A stretch of 64,000 bases of DNA. Source: Mycteria americana (taxonomy: Eukaryota > Chordata > Aves > Ciconiiformes > Ciconiidae). Under the pieces are notes generated by a model. The model was given only the letters and a program-made list of their open reading frames with translations, did not search any database and was not told the DNA's origin. Of the stretch, positions 1 through 12,182 are shown one piece after another. The position numbers and the translations under genes were made by a program. The stretch lies in contig NC_134368.1 in assembly GCF_035582795.1 (NCBI RefSeq), forward strand, positions 15,482,001 through 15,546,000, written 5' to 3'. Position 1 is the stretch's first letter, and the number at the start of each line of letters is the position of its first letter.

Positions 1-3000
1 TCATTCCTTCTATGACGGTTTATGTGCAACCTTCACTTGAAAAGCATTCTTTGCAATAAAGATGTGTGTAGTTTGCAGGCGCTAACCGCAGCGTACAAGA
101 CTTCTGTTGTTACAATAGTACATTTCCTATCTCTTGGGTTCGCAGTGGAGGAGCAATGATTAAGGATGGAATAAACACTATATTTTTAACTTCTAATTGT
201 GCGATGTGCTTTTGATGGACTGGCGTCTCTTGGCAAGTGAAGGCTATCATAATTGGTGCGTTTAGTTTAGCTTACTGATTCTTAATAGTAATCAGTATTT
301 TGTAGCAGTTGCTGTAATTAGTTAAGAATGTGGTTCATGATGACTTCCAAGTCAACATGTATTTAGCAAATAAGACGTACTGTTCCAATGAGTAGTAAAT
401 TTGATGTGACAAGCAGGAATCTTTTGATGTTTAATTGGTTTCCCTTGTAACACTTGAGAAAAAACTGATCTAAAGAAATGTTGTGTAACTGTAAAGCTGA
501 GAGGCCCAAGAAATTGCATTGATTATTCTGAGTGTATTTTGTCTCTATATTTTATAAGCATGGGAAAAGTTCTCTAATACTTGTCCTCTGGTTTTTTGTA
601 CTGTATAGTAGTTTTCTGGATGTATGATAGTGTTCTGAAAAGGTAATATGGAAATATATCAAATTATTATCATAATTTTAAAGCAAAATTTGTAATAGTA
701 TATGATGAGGAAACATAGTAGTTTTTGGTATATAACATCAGTCTGGTTTTTTTTTTTTTTTCTTTCAAAAAAGGACTGTCATGCACTCAGAAGTCAGGAA
801 ATCCAGTCTTCAATTTCAGTCCGTCATCAAAATCCTATTTACAAAAGCACTGAGAACTTGGTTATTTCCTCCCTGCCTCAACTCCACATCAGGAGCTAAG
901 ACAACCTTTCAGCTGTTGCTGATGGCAGATGTCATAACCTGTTGTACAGTCATATTTGTATTAGTAGGTTTATCATAGAAGATAGGACCATATGCTGTCT
1001 AAGAACAGTGAGCTCTTCCAGTAAGCCCCATAGCACTTTTCTTCTCCTCTTTACCATAATGGCCATAAGAAATAAACAATTCACCTGGAAATTCTGGTAA
1101 AGTTTGTGCTGCCATTCAACATACCACCAGGCTTTGTAATTGAAAGTAAGGATAGTTGATACAAGTTTCTGATTTTTTTTTTTAAATTTATGTAATAAAA
1201 TTGTGTTATGGCTTCATAGGAGTTAGAAAAGCGCTGCTACATCCAGGATGCTGAACCTGTTACTTGTGCTTCATTTCATTTTATAGGGCTTCAGTGTTGC
1301 ACAGCATTTCGGAAACTAAAGCATTTTAGACCAACAGCTGAAATGAATATGTTCTGAGAGTAAACTAAGGCAATGCCTTTAGTCTGTACATTACCTGAAA
1401 TGAGAAGTCTAGATTTTGCACTGTGTTTAGTCTGATCTAGGTAATTTTAATTCTAAGATCTAGTGACACTCCTTTCACCCCAAATACTAAGGCTGCTAAC
1501 AGTAATTGTTAGAAGAGTAATGCCTGCTACAATAGACAAAAATTGTGTAACAGTAAAAATGGAAAAATGACTGTTTCAGTCTCTCAAGATTTTTCATGAC
1601 CTTATCAACTCTCTGTTTGTCCTAAGTGAGGGTTGGTTGGTATGGTTCCACCTCTTTGCTAATGAGCAAAAGGAGTTTGTTTGTTTTGTGACTGTTGCAA
1701 CAAAATACCTCATTTCAATTAGAAAGTCACATTCAACTAACACTGCCTAATAGATTTTCAGCTACATGCCTTGCGTATACTATATGTTTGTAATGTAAAA
1801 CAGTCAGTACTATTATTTTTTAAGCAACAACTGTGTTTTCAGTTTAATGGAAAGGGAAATCTTAAAAGTGAAAGTATTTGTCCTTTGTACTTCAGTGGAT
1901 ATTTTTCTGTTGACTATTTTCAAACCAGATTACTTCAGTCAGCTCTTACAATTGCATGTACATCCTCTGCCTCGGAGTGCGCACTCTGAACTGGGTGGAG
2001 AGCATATGTCTTAACTTCCTCTGTTCAAGTAAATGCATTTAACTTTCCCTGTAGGATCACTTTTAAATCTAAAGGGAATATTAACTATATTATAGTCCCT
2101 GGACTTGACTTTGGCAAAAAATAGTGGCTCTTCAGGAGTCACTCCATTTTCTCCTGTTTCACTCATTTAAAAGGAGGAGTAGCTTTCTTTTGCCCACATC
2201 TGTTACTTCCAACTCTTACTTTTTTTGTTGTGTGCTTTTATTTCTGGCTCTGTGTGTCGTATTTCATCATAGCTCTCTGTTGAAATCTGTCTCACAATTT
2301 TAGTGTCACTGATTTCTTATTGTTAATATTTCTTCTTCGTTTGCACTCCATTTGATTCCTTTGTTACTGCATTTGTTTCCTGATTTTTCTGCCAGCACAT
2401 ATTACAGAATTAATAGTGTCTTATTTATTTAAACGGTAAGGAAATTTTAGCTGCAAGAAGGATAAATTGATTTCCCACAAATATCCAGTCAGTTGTTTCA
2501 CTTCATTTCTGCAGCAGAAGGCAGGCTTATTCTTTTTGTTGCTGTCTAATTTGTCTTATAAGACAAAGAAATTAAAAGGAAAAGGGCAGTCCATGTGAAG
2601 CGCTAATCTATATAATTTATTTTTCCTTTGTCTTTTTTTCCCCTCTCTTGTCCAGCTCTTGCTTTTTGGACGTTTTCCTTTTCTTGACTCCGTTCATATC
2701 ATTAATTAGTATTAATAATGGCTACTAATTTAGCAATAAAAAGATGCATGCAGTTATTAAAGCTATGCTTTTTATTTTCTAAAGTGCAAATTCCTCAAAT
2801 CTGTTTAAATAAAAGAAAAATTATGTTGAGTTACCTAAACTTCATAAGGAGTCACAGTTCAGCTAATTGGATGCAGTGCAACTAAATATAACTGCACAAA
2901 GTTACATTAGTAAAACTTTCTATTTAGACAAGGCTTTTTTATTTTCCTTCTCTGTTTTCCTATCACTAGTCATTTTTGTCTGTCTTTTCTATGCTTATTG

Positions 3001-6000
3001 ATGCTGTAGTCATGTCAGACAGACACTTGAGTTGCTTATTGCAGAAACAGTGTTTGAATCATTATGAAGGGGACTGAAGAACATTCAGGACAAAAAAGAA
3101 AAAAATACCTTAAAACTGGTTTAGATATCATGGCTTTCAGTATCTTCACTGCTGCTATACAGTTATACAGCTATACAGCGCATGCAACAATATGCTTTTC
3201 TGTTGGTACAATATTAAAAATGCAGGCATTTGAAATTGTTGTGTGTTTCTGTGGGGGGAAAAATGATAATTTTGAGATGCTTTAGTTCTAATGCTGATGT
3301 GCCAAGGAGTAAAACATGCTATTAAAAACATGAAGTCATGTTAACCCTCTCTTTGCTAGCATATATATAGCATACAGTGTTTTGTTTAGGCTGTTTTGAA
3401 CACTTTCAAGGAGAATGTTTTGCATCCTAATAGATTTAATTATTGATTTGGGGGGTTTGTTTCTTCCCCCTATTAAGTGTTTTTTCTGTTTTATTACCCT
3501 CAATAAGGGCCCCATTCTTCCCAAGTACATGCTAGCTCTGTGTCTCTGGTATCTGTCTCACATTTGCACTGAAAATACAGTTATTGTTTTAGCCAGGATG
3601 TATCTTACAATGTTTTGGGTTTTTTTGTTCTTTACCTCAGACCATGCCCTTCTGCTGCCATTTTTAATCTCTCTTGCATCTTCAATTCCTCCCTTCCTTC
3701 GCTTTTCAGTGTTGCTCTTTTTTTTTTTTTTTTTCACCTCTATGCCACAGTGAGTTTTACCAGCTCCTGTTCCATCTAATCATACAGTCAGATACCTGCT
3801 TGACGTTTACCATGTAATCTTGACCAGTCTCCTTATGGTAAATTCTCTTCCCAGTATTAAGCTTTCATGTTTTAATTTTGATTCCTAGCCTTAAAATTTT
3901 CATCTTAAAGTTGCTAGTGAGATAGCTCCCCAGTAGAGAGGTACCTCATGCTTACCTTTCTCTCTTCCTAAGTACATCATGCCTGTGCATGGGCAGAATA
4001 CTGAAATACTGATGAAATATATTTCAGTAATACTTACTTATCTGTAGTGCAGAGCAGAACTGTGGAGCTGAGGTGTGACATCTGTAAATCAGGTGTTTAT
4101 AACCCAAATAAAAACTGGAAAACATAGTATCACATCTGTCCTTGACATGAGAGACTGTTCACAGAATTCATATAAGAGCTGTGAAACATTGGTGTGGCAA
4201 ATTGCAGTAGCATTTTACTCTAACCTTGAGTGAAAATTGTATACAAACCAGTATCCATCTTACAGTAGATATTCCTATTTCTACATATTCGTATCTGCTG
4301 GAACACAAGTATTTTCTACCCAGTTGTTTTGTTATTTCCTTCCAGTAATGCAGTAGCATTTAGCTACTGCAGCCAAACCTGGGCAATCTAGTTGTTATGG
4401 CAAAAGACACAGAGGTAACATTGATTTCTTCACTGTGTACAGGTTGGCAAGACACAATGAAACTGCTCGATGGACACTGAATCTTAACACAGAGCTCCTT
4501 AGTAGCTCTTATGGCTTCATCTATAAGCACAATCTCTTTCCTCTGACTGGAAGTTAACATGCTCTTATCTCAATGTACTTTTGTGCTGGATAACTGAAAT
4601 GTGTTCTCACTGCAAAGTGCTTGTGAACAGAAATCTGTCAATAAATTTAAGATGTGTCAGTGTGTGTTTCACCATCTTGCTTCCTAAGATTGTCTCTCAG
4701 CTGGCTGCGTGCTCAGCTGTGTTTTTATAGTCACAGTAATTTCAGAATGAAGACTGTGTTGCTTTCCTGAGCAACCATGAAGATAACTCTGTAGTTTACA
4801 GCCCTTTCTTCTTGGAGGCCCTTCAGAGTTGATGACTGGCTGAAACCTCAGACTCTATGTGGCAGTATATGGTGGTGGTATGTCTCAGCACAGATGCTGT
4901 TTCCTTTTATTTCAGCCCTTTTCTTTCCTCCTCTTGTGTGTCTGTGCTAAGTTTTTGCCTTAGGTTTTTTGGCTTGTTTCTGTGTTCTCTCCTGATTTGC
5001 ACATAGTATATTTTCTTTTCTGCGGATGTATACCATCAAAAAGCTACCTACTGTGTTAAGTTGTGTGTTCCTATGTGTTTGAGGCTTTGCAGAGATAGAC
5101 ATAATGCTTTCAGAATTGAGTAATACATTGCAGGGAGAGGTAGCCTATTACAGTAAACAAGTGAGTTAACTAGGAGACAGGAATGGACTGTTGTATTTTC
5201 AGGTGTCTTGTATGGCCTTGCAAAGTTCACTTCATTGAGTCTCTTCTTTCCCCTTTGCATTACAATCCAAGCGTTTGTATGTCCATGTGAGCCTTGAGTT
5301 TGGCTGAGTCTCCTAGATCATTCTCCCTTACAGACTGGGGGAAGAGAAGGAGACCAGAAGCTTATATCTCCCATGTTAGCATTGGTTAGGATGATGCATA
5401 TTCATGTGTCTTATTACACAGTTGCTTAGCTCGCCCCAATCACATCCAAGTTTCTTTTCTGCTGACTAATAATAGTGACATTGCAAGAGCAAGCATTAAT
5501 TTGGGCCAGTATGCTCCAGGCCTTAAACATGTGCAAGTTTGACATATTTTTGCCACTGCTGCTAAGGAGCATTGCTAGATACAGAGGATTTCATAAATCT
5601 CTCTTTGAGGTGCTGGTAAGAGGAACATATAGTATGTTCAATGTCATCGGGCTTTGGACACAGCTGGAAGAGATAGAAGTTTTTCCTGGGAGGGTGCATG
5701 TGTGTGAAGGAGGGATTGGGGGGAGGATAAAGAGGAGCACGCGATTTACCTTTTCTGCAACACAGGAGAAGGTTACTTTGCCAGGAAAAGTCACCTACGT
5801 TCTCTGTTTGAGAGAGATGGCTTTGGAGGGAGCTCATGTTAAAATGTTGTCTGTCAGTGTGCCATTGCGTTACCTTTGTTTTCTTGATGGTAAAAGTTAA
5901 AGCTGTTGTAAGTAACGCTTTCGTTTCTGGCTGTGAATGAAGAGCCAGCTTCAAGTTTCGCTCAAATGAGGTTTTACAGGGGGATCTACAGACAAAAGTA

Positions 6001-8922
6001 TTTGGAGTAAGCTAGTAACACTGCAGATTGTAGTCTGGTTGGATTGATAGGGGCATCCTAGAACTACATTGGAGTAGAGAATGTCGTTATTTTATGTATT
6101 GACAACAGAAACCTACTCTTTGAAATCAGTGCTTTTGTAACGGTTGCCCTTTTACGTTCAGTTGTTAACTTCCTTCTTCGAAAGACCCTCAGTCAAGGAG
6201 GTAAGGGCAATGCCATACTGGAAACTCATCTCTTTGTCACAGGCAGGGAGAAAAAAAATTATGTTGAAATAAAGCTTTAAATGATAGTAAACATTATGTT
6301 TTCAGCTGCAAGTATCGTAGCAGCTTGCTGGTTTTCAAATAGCAAAGCTAGACAGTGAGTCACCCCATGTAGAGGGGCTTTCTGAGGACTTGAGAGTTGG
6401 TACTCTGGCTTATGAACAGTTACTGTCTTCATAGAAACTTACAGCTTTTAAGCAGCTTAATTTTCTTTCTTTCTCTTCTTCAGTTACATATCTGTCATTG
6501 TATAATAGGTAGACTAATTGGGTTTAGAGTATAGAGTTTAGAGTTTAGCTTTCTAGTTGTAAATAAGGCTAAATTTTATTTTTTTTTCTGACGTGGTCTG
6601 ATAATTTCCTATTGATATGATTGAGGGAGGCTTAGAAGAAGGCCTTATATACAGGTAATGTAACAACTAGAAGTGCCACATAATAGTTTATCATAATATG
6701 TACGGGAATTGGAGAAATGATCTGTTAGGTTGTATTTCTTTTGATAAAGATTCCTTCTACTGTGTACTTGTATATTTTTCACAACTTCTGTTAAATTTAT
6801 GTGTCTGTTACGGGTGTTCCCACAGGAAACTATTTCAATCTATTGTGATGTGCAAAGTTTTCTAGGTTTTGGGCTATGATTTCTTGTTTTGATGTTATAT
6901 TGTGAAGCATATCAGTGTTTCCTCATGTGAACTTCAAGTTCTCTTCCTTGCTTTTTGAAAACACAGCAAATGCTGATGCTCTTTTAGCTCTTACTTAACT
7001 GAGCTATAAATATTTTGTTATTTTAACCTTGAAGTTCTTTATGCGTTATCATTGTTTTTGAGGGTCTGCATGCTGGAATGTTTCATGCAACTTTGTGAAT
7101 ACTCTTAGTCTATAGGAAACACTGTTTTTTCTGAACATTATGTAATTTTTTTTAGCTATGCTGATGTATAAAAATGTCTCCCACTTTGTGCTTTTTTTCT
7201 TCTCTCCTATTTCCAAACTTTTTATATGAAAAACTCATAAAAATTTTTGTACTGTTGTCTTGTTGGCCTCACAATGTCATAGCAGTTTCTCATGATTGCT
7301 GTTATCATTAAAAATGTTTCTTACATTTAACTTCAGCTTCTTTAATCTGAAAAGTCTTAAACTTTTTTCTTACTGATTGCCATCTATCTCGAGTAAAATT
7401 AAAATACTCAGAAATCTGAATGCTTTGTTCAAATTGGTTAAGTGAGTATGATTAAGTTGTAAGAAGTAGCCCATCAAATAAAATCTTAGGACTGCATACA
7501 AAGCTGTCTGTTGAATTAAAAAACCAGAAACCCAACTTTCATTTGCAAGAGCAGTGTTCTGATTTTCATTAAATAAATTATGTTTTACTCTATTTTGTTT
7601 AAACTCAAGATTAATTTCTATGGTTACAGTGGATATAAATCTCTAGATTGCTTTTAAAAGGGATTGTTTAGTCAGAACAGGGCTGACAGTCTCTCCTTAA
7701 GAGAAGCTATTACTTAATTTTATTTTTCTAAGTTTAAATGCTTAAAAAATATTTGTAATGATACCCCAAAGGCATCATAAAAATGTAAAAATAATTATAC
7801 TCTAAAATTACCAAAATTACAGGAAATGGACATTTAAAAAATCTTACTGAGATTCATCGCTGAGAAAAAGTGAGAAAGGAAAAGTGCCTTACTTCACAAC
7901 TTAAATTCTTGTCAGGAGTTTCTGCTTTCAGTGATTAAAAAATATACTTTTGAATTGTCACCATTATTCAGACGCGAAAGAATAGCATTGATTTCCCTTT
8001 TAATTACAGCTAAAGCTTACTGCTCCGAAATTCTGCAAGCACTTTCTCGGGAGAAATTTCTGTGTGACTGTCTGCTGGAATTTTTTCAAGTAGAAATTAT
8101 TCTCCCCCATGGTTGGGGGGGGGACCATTTTTTTCATAGGCCAAACCAGCTGGCAAATTCCCCTAGGCAGATCAAACATGAACAGCATTTTGTGGTGAAC
8201 AAACGCAGGGGTCCAGAGACACTTTTTCATGCCACATCATATGTTACCTTGGAAAGCTAATAGTCATTTGGTACTTAACTTAAGAGAAATCTGACAGAGC
8301 AATGTACTCTAAAGGGAGGGATTTTTCTCAGACATTATGGCTGGACTTCGGTCATGTCAGAAGATTCTTGAGTGGGGACAAAGTAAGGTGCCTTCATTCT
8401 CAGTGACACTTTTAGGCCAACTTGTGCTCTGAAAAACTCCTAGCCCTTGCTGTAGAGTTGACAACCTGTCACAGTTTGCCTTAATTACCATTTTAGAAGA
8501 CACTTCTATTTCTTAGAAAGGGGCAGGGTGCAGGGAATGGGATAATATTAGCAGACTGGATTTCAGACTGACTCTGTTAGTATCCCTGTCTGGTCCAAGA
8601 GTTATTAAAAGGATTATCGGGGGTTTTTTGCTACTGTTGTTTTCCTCACCTCAGTTTAGCCACAATTTTTGCTGTTATAAGGGCTAGTGGAGGGCTAATA
8701 AGGGCTATTTTTCCCTAGGGATGGAGGACGGATTTTTTTTGTTTGGTTCTGCTTCCTAGGTGCTATAACAGAGGAATAGTAGCTTGCTCAGAAAAGCAGC
8801 AAGCAGTCCATTTGAAGTGGGGCAGCATGGAAGAAATCTGTGTGTCTGATTGAGAAACTTTTTCTAGATTTACTGAAGATGTGAATAGCCTCTATCAGTG
8901 CGTCACTCTGCATCAGCCACAT

Positions 8923-8970
8923 AAGGACTTACAGTGACCAGGGCCCAAGTCAGGCCTTAGGACTTACAGT
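8923..8970 (+). repeat. Short direct repeat
   Basis: AGGACTTACAGT occurs twice, 34 bp apart, in a CTTAGG-rich stretch (to about 9012). This is a minor local duplication in the intron. Confidence 0.5.
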
Positions 8971-9033
8971 TAAGTTCCTAAGATTTAGGGCAGATGATCC
9001 AGGTCTTAGGGTTTCCTGTTATGTGAGGGGGTT

Positions 9034-9052
9034 AAAAAAAAAAAAAAAAAAA
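9034..9052 (+). repeat. A19 homopolymer
   Basis: Nineteen adenines in intronic DNA. No retrocopy is recognisable directly upstream. Confidence 0.9.
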
Positions 9053-9548
9053 GGCCCTTTGTCTTAATTTTTCTGCCGATACCATAAAGCACTTGAATGA
9101 AATCTTAATGTGTACAGAATTAGCGTCTCTCCAGTATATTTATTTATTTGCTTTTGTGCCTGATCTGTACACGTTCCTTAGATAAGGAATCATAAACTTC
9201 TCATTTCTGACTGGGCATTTTCTTGGTCCAGTCCAGTATTTTAATGGGGGAGAAGCAGTTAGTTAGCATAAATGCTACAGCAACCACTACAGTAGTGTTT
9301 CATCTGCGTTATGTAAATGAAGGTGTTGAAACATAATGAAAGGATTTTTGCACTAAGAATGCTATTGTACCGATGATGAAAATCCAGAAAAATACTTGAA
9401 CACTGAAACAGAACAGTGCTTGTCCCCCTGAATTGTATTTGACAGAGTGGTAGGATTTTGAGACAGAGTAAGTGCTGTGTCAGCTCGTGCTGCATCAGTG
9501 TAGAGGTGTAAATACATTGAAAATGTAGAACTCGGAATAAAAAGGGCC

Positions 9549-9684
9549 CGGCAGAGGAGCGTGGGACTGCGGCGTGCGCGAGGGAGGCTCTGGTCCGGCT
9601 GCGGCTTCAGCAGAGAGCACGCTGGCACAGCTGATGCCACAGGCTTAACTGCTCTGGTGCCCTGTGATGGCTTCTGCTGACGCG
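9549..9684. other. Small GC-rich CpG cluster in intron
   Basis: I count 11 CpG dinucleotides in about 140 bp, including GCGGCGTGCGCG, in otherwise AT-rich and CpG-poor intronic DNA. It is too short for a classical CpG island. It could be a cryptic promoter, an enhancer or a GC-rich repeat remnant; I see no gene attached to it. Confidence 0.5.
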
Positions 9685-10049
9685 GGTTCAATTTAGTCCC
9701 AAAGTGAAGCACATGCACATGTAACTCTCTCTGAATTGCACTGCAAAAACTTGGATTCTGAATTTCATATGATGGTCAGAGTAACCTTTTATTACTGTAT
9801 ATCTGTTAAATGAGACTGGAAATCTCTTCATGTCGTGAAACATCTTTAAGTCAAGAAAACATAGTACTAAATGAGTTCAGACTGTGAGAACAAGGGACAA
9901 GAAAAATATCTCTTACAGAAAGACACAAGCAAAGCTGAATGCAGTTACTGAAAGGTTGTAAATGGAGCGTTTTGAACAGCAATGGTAAAGGCCAATTATT
10001 GTAAATATGTATTTTGACCAATTTACTTTTATCTCTCAACCAAAACATT

Positions 10050-10068
10050 CCCCACAATTGTTGTGGGG
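10050..10068. repeat. Short inverted repeat, 8-bp arms and 3-nt loop
   Basis: CCCCACAA, then TTG, then TTGTGGGG. It could form a small hairpin. No function is evident. Confidence 0.7.
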
Positions 10069-12144
10069 TTTATATTTTAGTCAATGAGGTTTTGGATGAC
10101 TGTGTAAAAATATAAATGTTAAAGCAAGTTATGATTAGAGTTGGACAATAAACAGCAAAAAGGGAAATAGTAAGTTTTATTAAAATCAGATGTTGCTTTT
10201 TTTTTCTTGAAAGTATTTGTTGCCACAGAGAATAAATGAAGACTGGTTACTAAAAACATTTAGCATGACATTATGTTTTAGAAAGCCTACTGCTAATTTT
10301 TTCTGGAGGTCGCCTCATGTTCCTGTTGACCCTCTACAGTCCATTTTCAGAATATTTAGATGTGCTTCTGTACATGCAGGTATCAAACCGTGTGTTCTCA
10401 CAAGACCTAAGAAAACAGTGACAAAATTAACACAGACCTCTTTATCTTAAATTCTATATGTATTGTAGTTTTCTGGTTTGTGGTTCAGAATTGAAATTCA
10501 ATGTTTATAAGTAATTATCCTACAAAATATTTCTTTTTCTGTATTTATAAATGCCTGAAACACAAAGCATTAAAATGGTTTTAAGAATATACAGTATACT
10601 TTAGGATAACTTCAATCTTGAAAAAAATTCAATGGCTTCAAAAGAATTTTTCTATACAGTTGGAGTTTGCTGTAGGTACCATACACATTTTTAAAACATG
10701 CAGCAACCGCACCCCCAAATAGCACCCCAGTAAAACCTAAATCCACTGATAATACTGGGTACTTGCAGTCTTGATTGTGGTCAATGGGGAACTGGAGCTT
10801 TCGAGCTCTTAGGTCTTAATTTTGCTTTACTCTTATTAGAAGAGTCTTGAATGAAAAATGGTTTGCAATTGTGTTGCAAAATTCCAAAAATAATCTCTTC
10901 ATCATGTACTTGACCAAATCGTATACCAACTCTGGATTATTTTTAAGGAAAGCATGGTAAGATATGAGTTTTTTTGGCTGATAGGGAGTTATTTACTATT
11001 AAATTTTCCACTTCATATAATAAACGGTAAATAAAAAAATCAAAATAACCAAGTGCAGATCCAAAATGCACTTTAGAGGCTAAGTATTTCAAATGTGAAG
11101 AGACAGTAGCAAAAATCAATGAGAGACAGTTTTTGAACCGTAGGCAGTGTTTATAAATATAAGTAAAGCAAAAATTAAAAAACAAAAAATATTTCCTTTA
11201 AAAGCAAGCTGGTTTTTTTCTTTATGGTGCAAGACGGGGCTTTTTCACTCTTCCCTTTTTGACAGTTTGATATTAAGCAAAAGGAAGCATTTTCTGCTCC
11301 AGACCAGGCGTTAGGAAATTTGCTTTGCTTCTTACTGCAGTTTAGAGGTTTGTTAATGATAACCAAATAGTGCCTGTGGTATCCTGCAAATAGGTTTTAT
11401 CTCCCAATATCCCACAATGGCTAATGCAAATTTTTGCAGTGATTCCTTAAAATTTTAATTTACTTTTACAAAAAAATATTGTGCTATTTTAAATTTGAAA
11501 AATACTGATATTACTACACATTTTATTTTTTAAATCTTTTTAAAGGTTTGTACCATCTTTACCTTAAAGAGTCAAAATGCCTCAGTCTTCATTTTCAAGG
11601 CTTTTAATGCAGTTCAGTTTTGAATGTCCTTACTCCATGTACCATACACTTTTATTAATACAACACCCCCATTCTTGGTTATGTTAATTCCTTTGCTCCA
11701 AATGCAAGACTACTAATAAAATGCAGTTAAAATGTTGCCCTGCCCGTTGCTGCTGCTGTAACATATATGCTGATGTAAAGCAGAAACTGAACAAAGTCAC
11801 AATTTTCCCGAGATTAGAGGTAGCCAGGCTGGCTGTCTCCTCGCCTCCTGCTACCCGCTTCCAGCGTCGGGCCACCCCCACACCACAGTTTAGATATTAT
11901 TTGCTCTTTTAGGTTTCAGATTACGAGAGCAATTGATCTGTGTGACCTATTTTAGAAACTTCACGTTTGCTGGGGAAACCTAAACCAAATGTATCCCCTC
12001 AAGAGACAAATCAGCTGAAAACTGGCCAGTTGACATTTGGAGGCAGCCAGTGCTCCTCTGCAATGAATTCTGGTAGGACAGCACCACCTCATGGCATACT
12101 AATAAGTCACCATCCAAACCCCTTTAAATAACAGTTTTCACACT

Positions 12145-12182
12145 ATTAAATTCAGAGCTGAAGCTTCAGCTCTGAATTTAAT
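12145..12182. repeat. 38-bp perfect palindrome, no spacer
   Basis: The 19-base arm attaaattcagagctgaag is followed directly by its exact reverse complement, with GAAGCTTC at the centre. The match breaks on both sides (T at 12144, C at 12183). It lies within STX18 intronic DNA. Confidence 0.97.

Noticed and set aside
3415..3753. 112-codon hydrophobic open frame
   Set aside because: The hydrophobicity comes from T-rich DNA (runs of Phe and Leu codons), including a poly-T run. No homology.
5475..5900. 141-codon open frame (plus) with an overlapping 130-codon frame (minus)
   Set aside because: Open frames on both strands at the same place point to composition rather than coding. There is no recognisable domain, and it lies in an intron.
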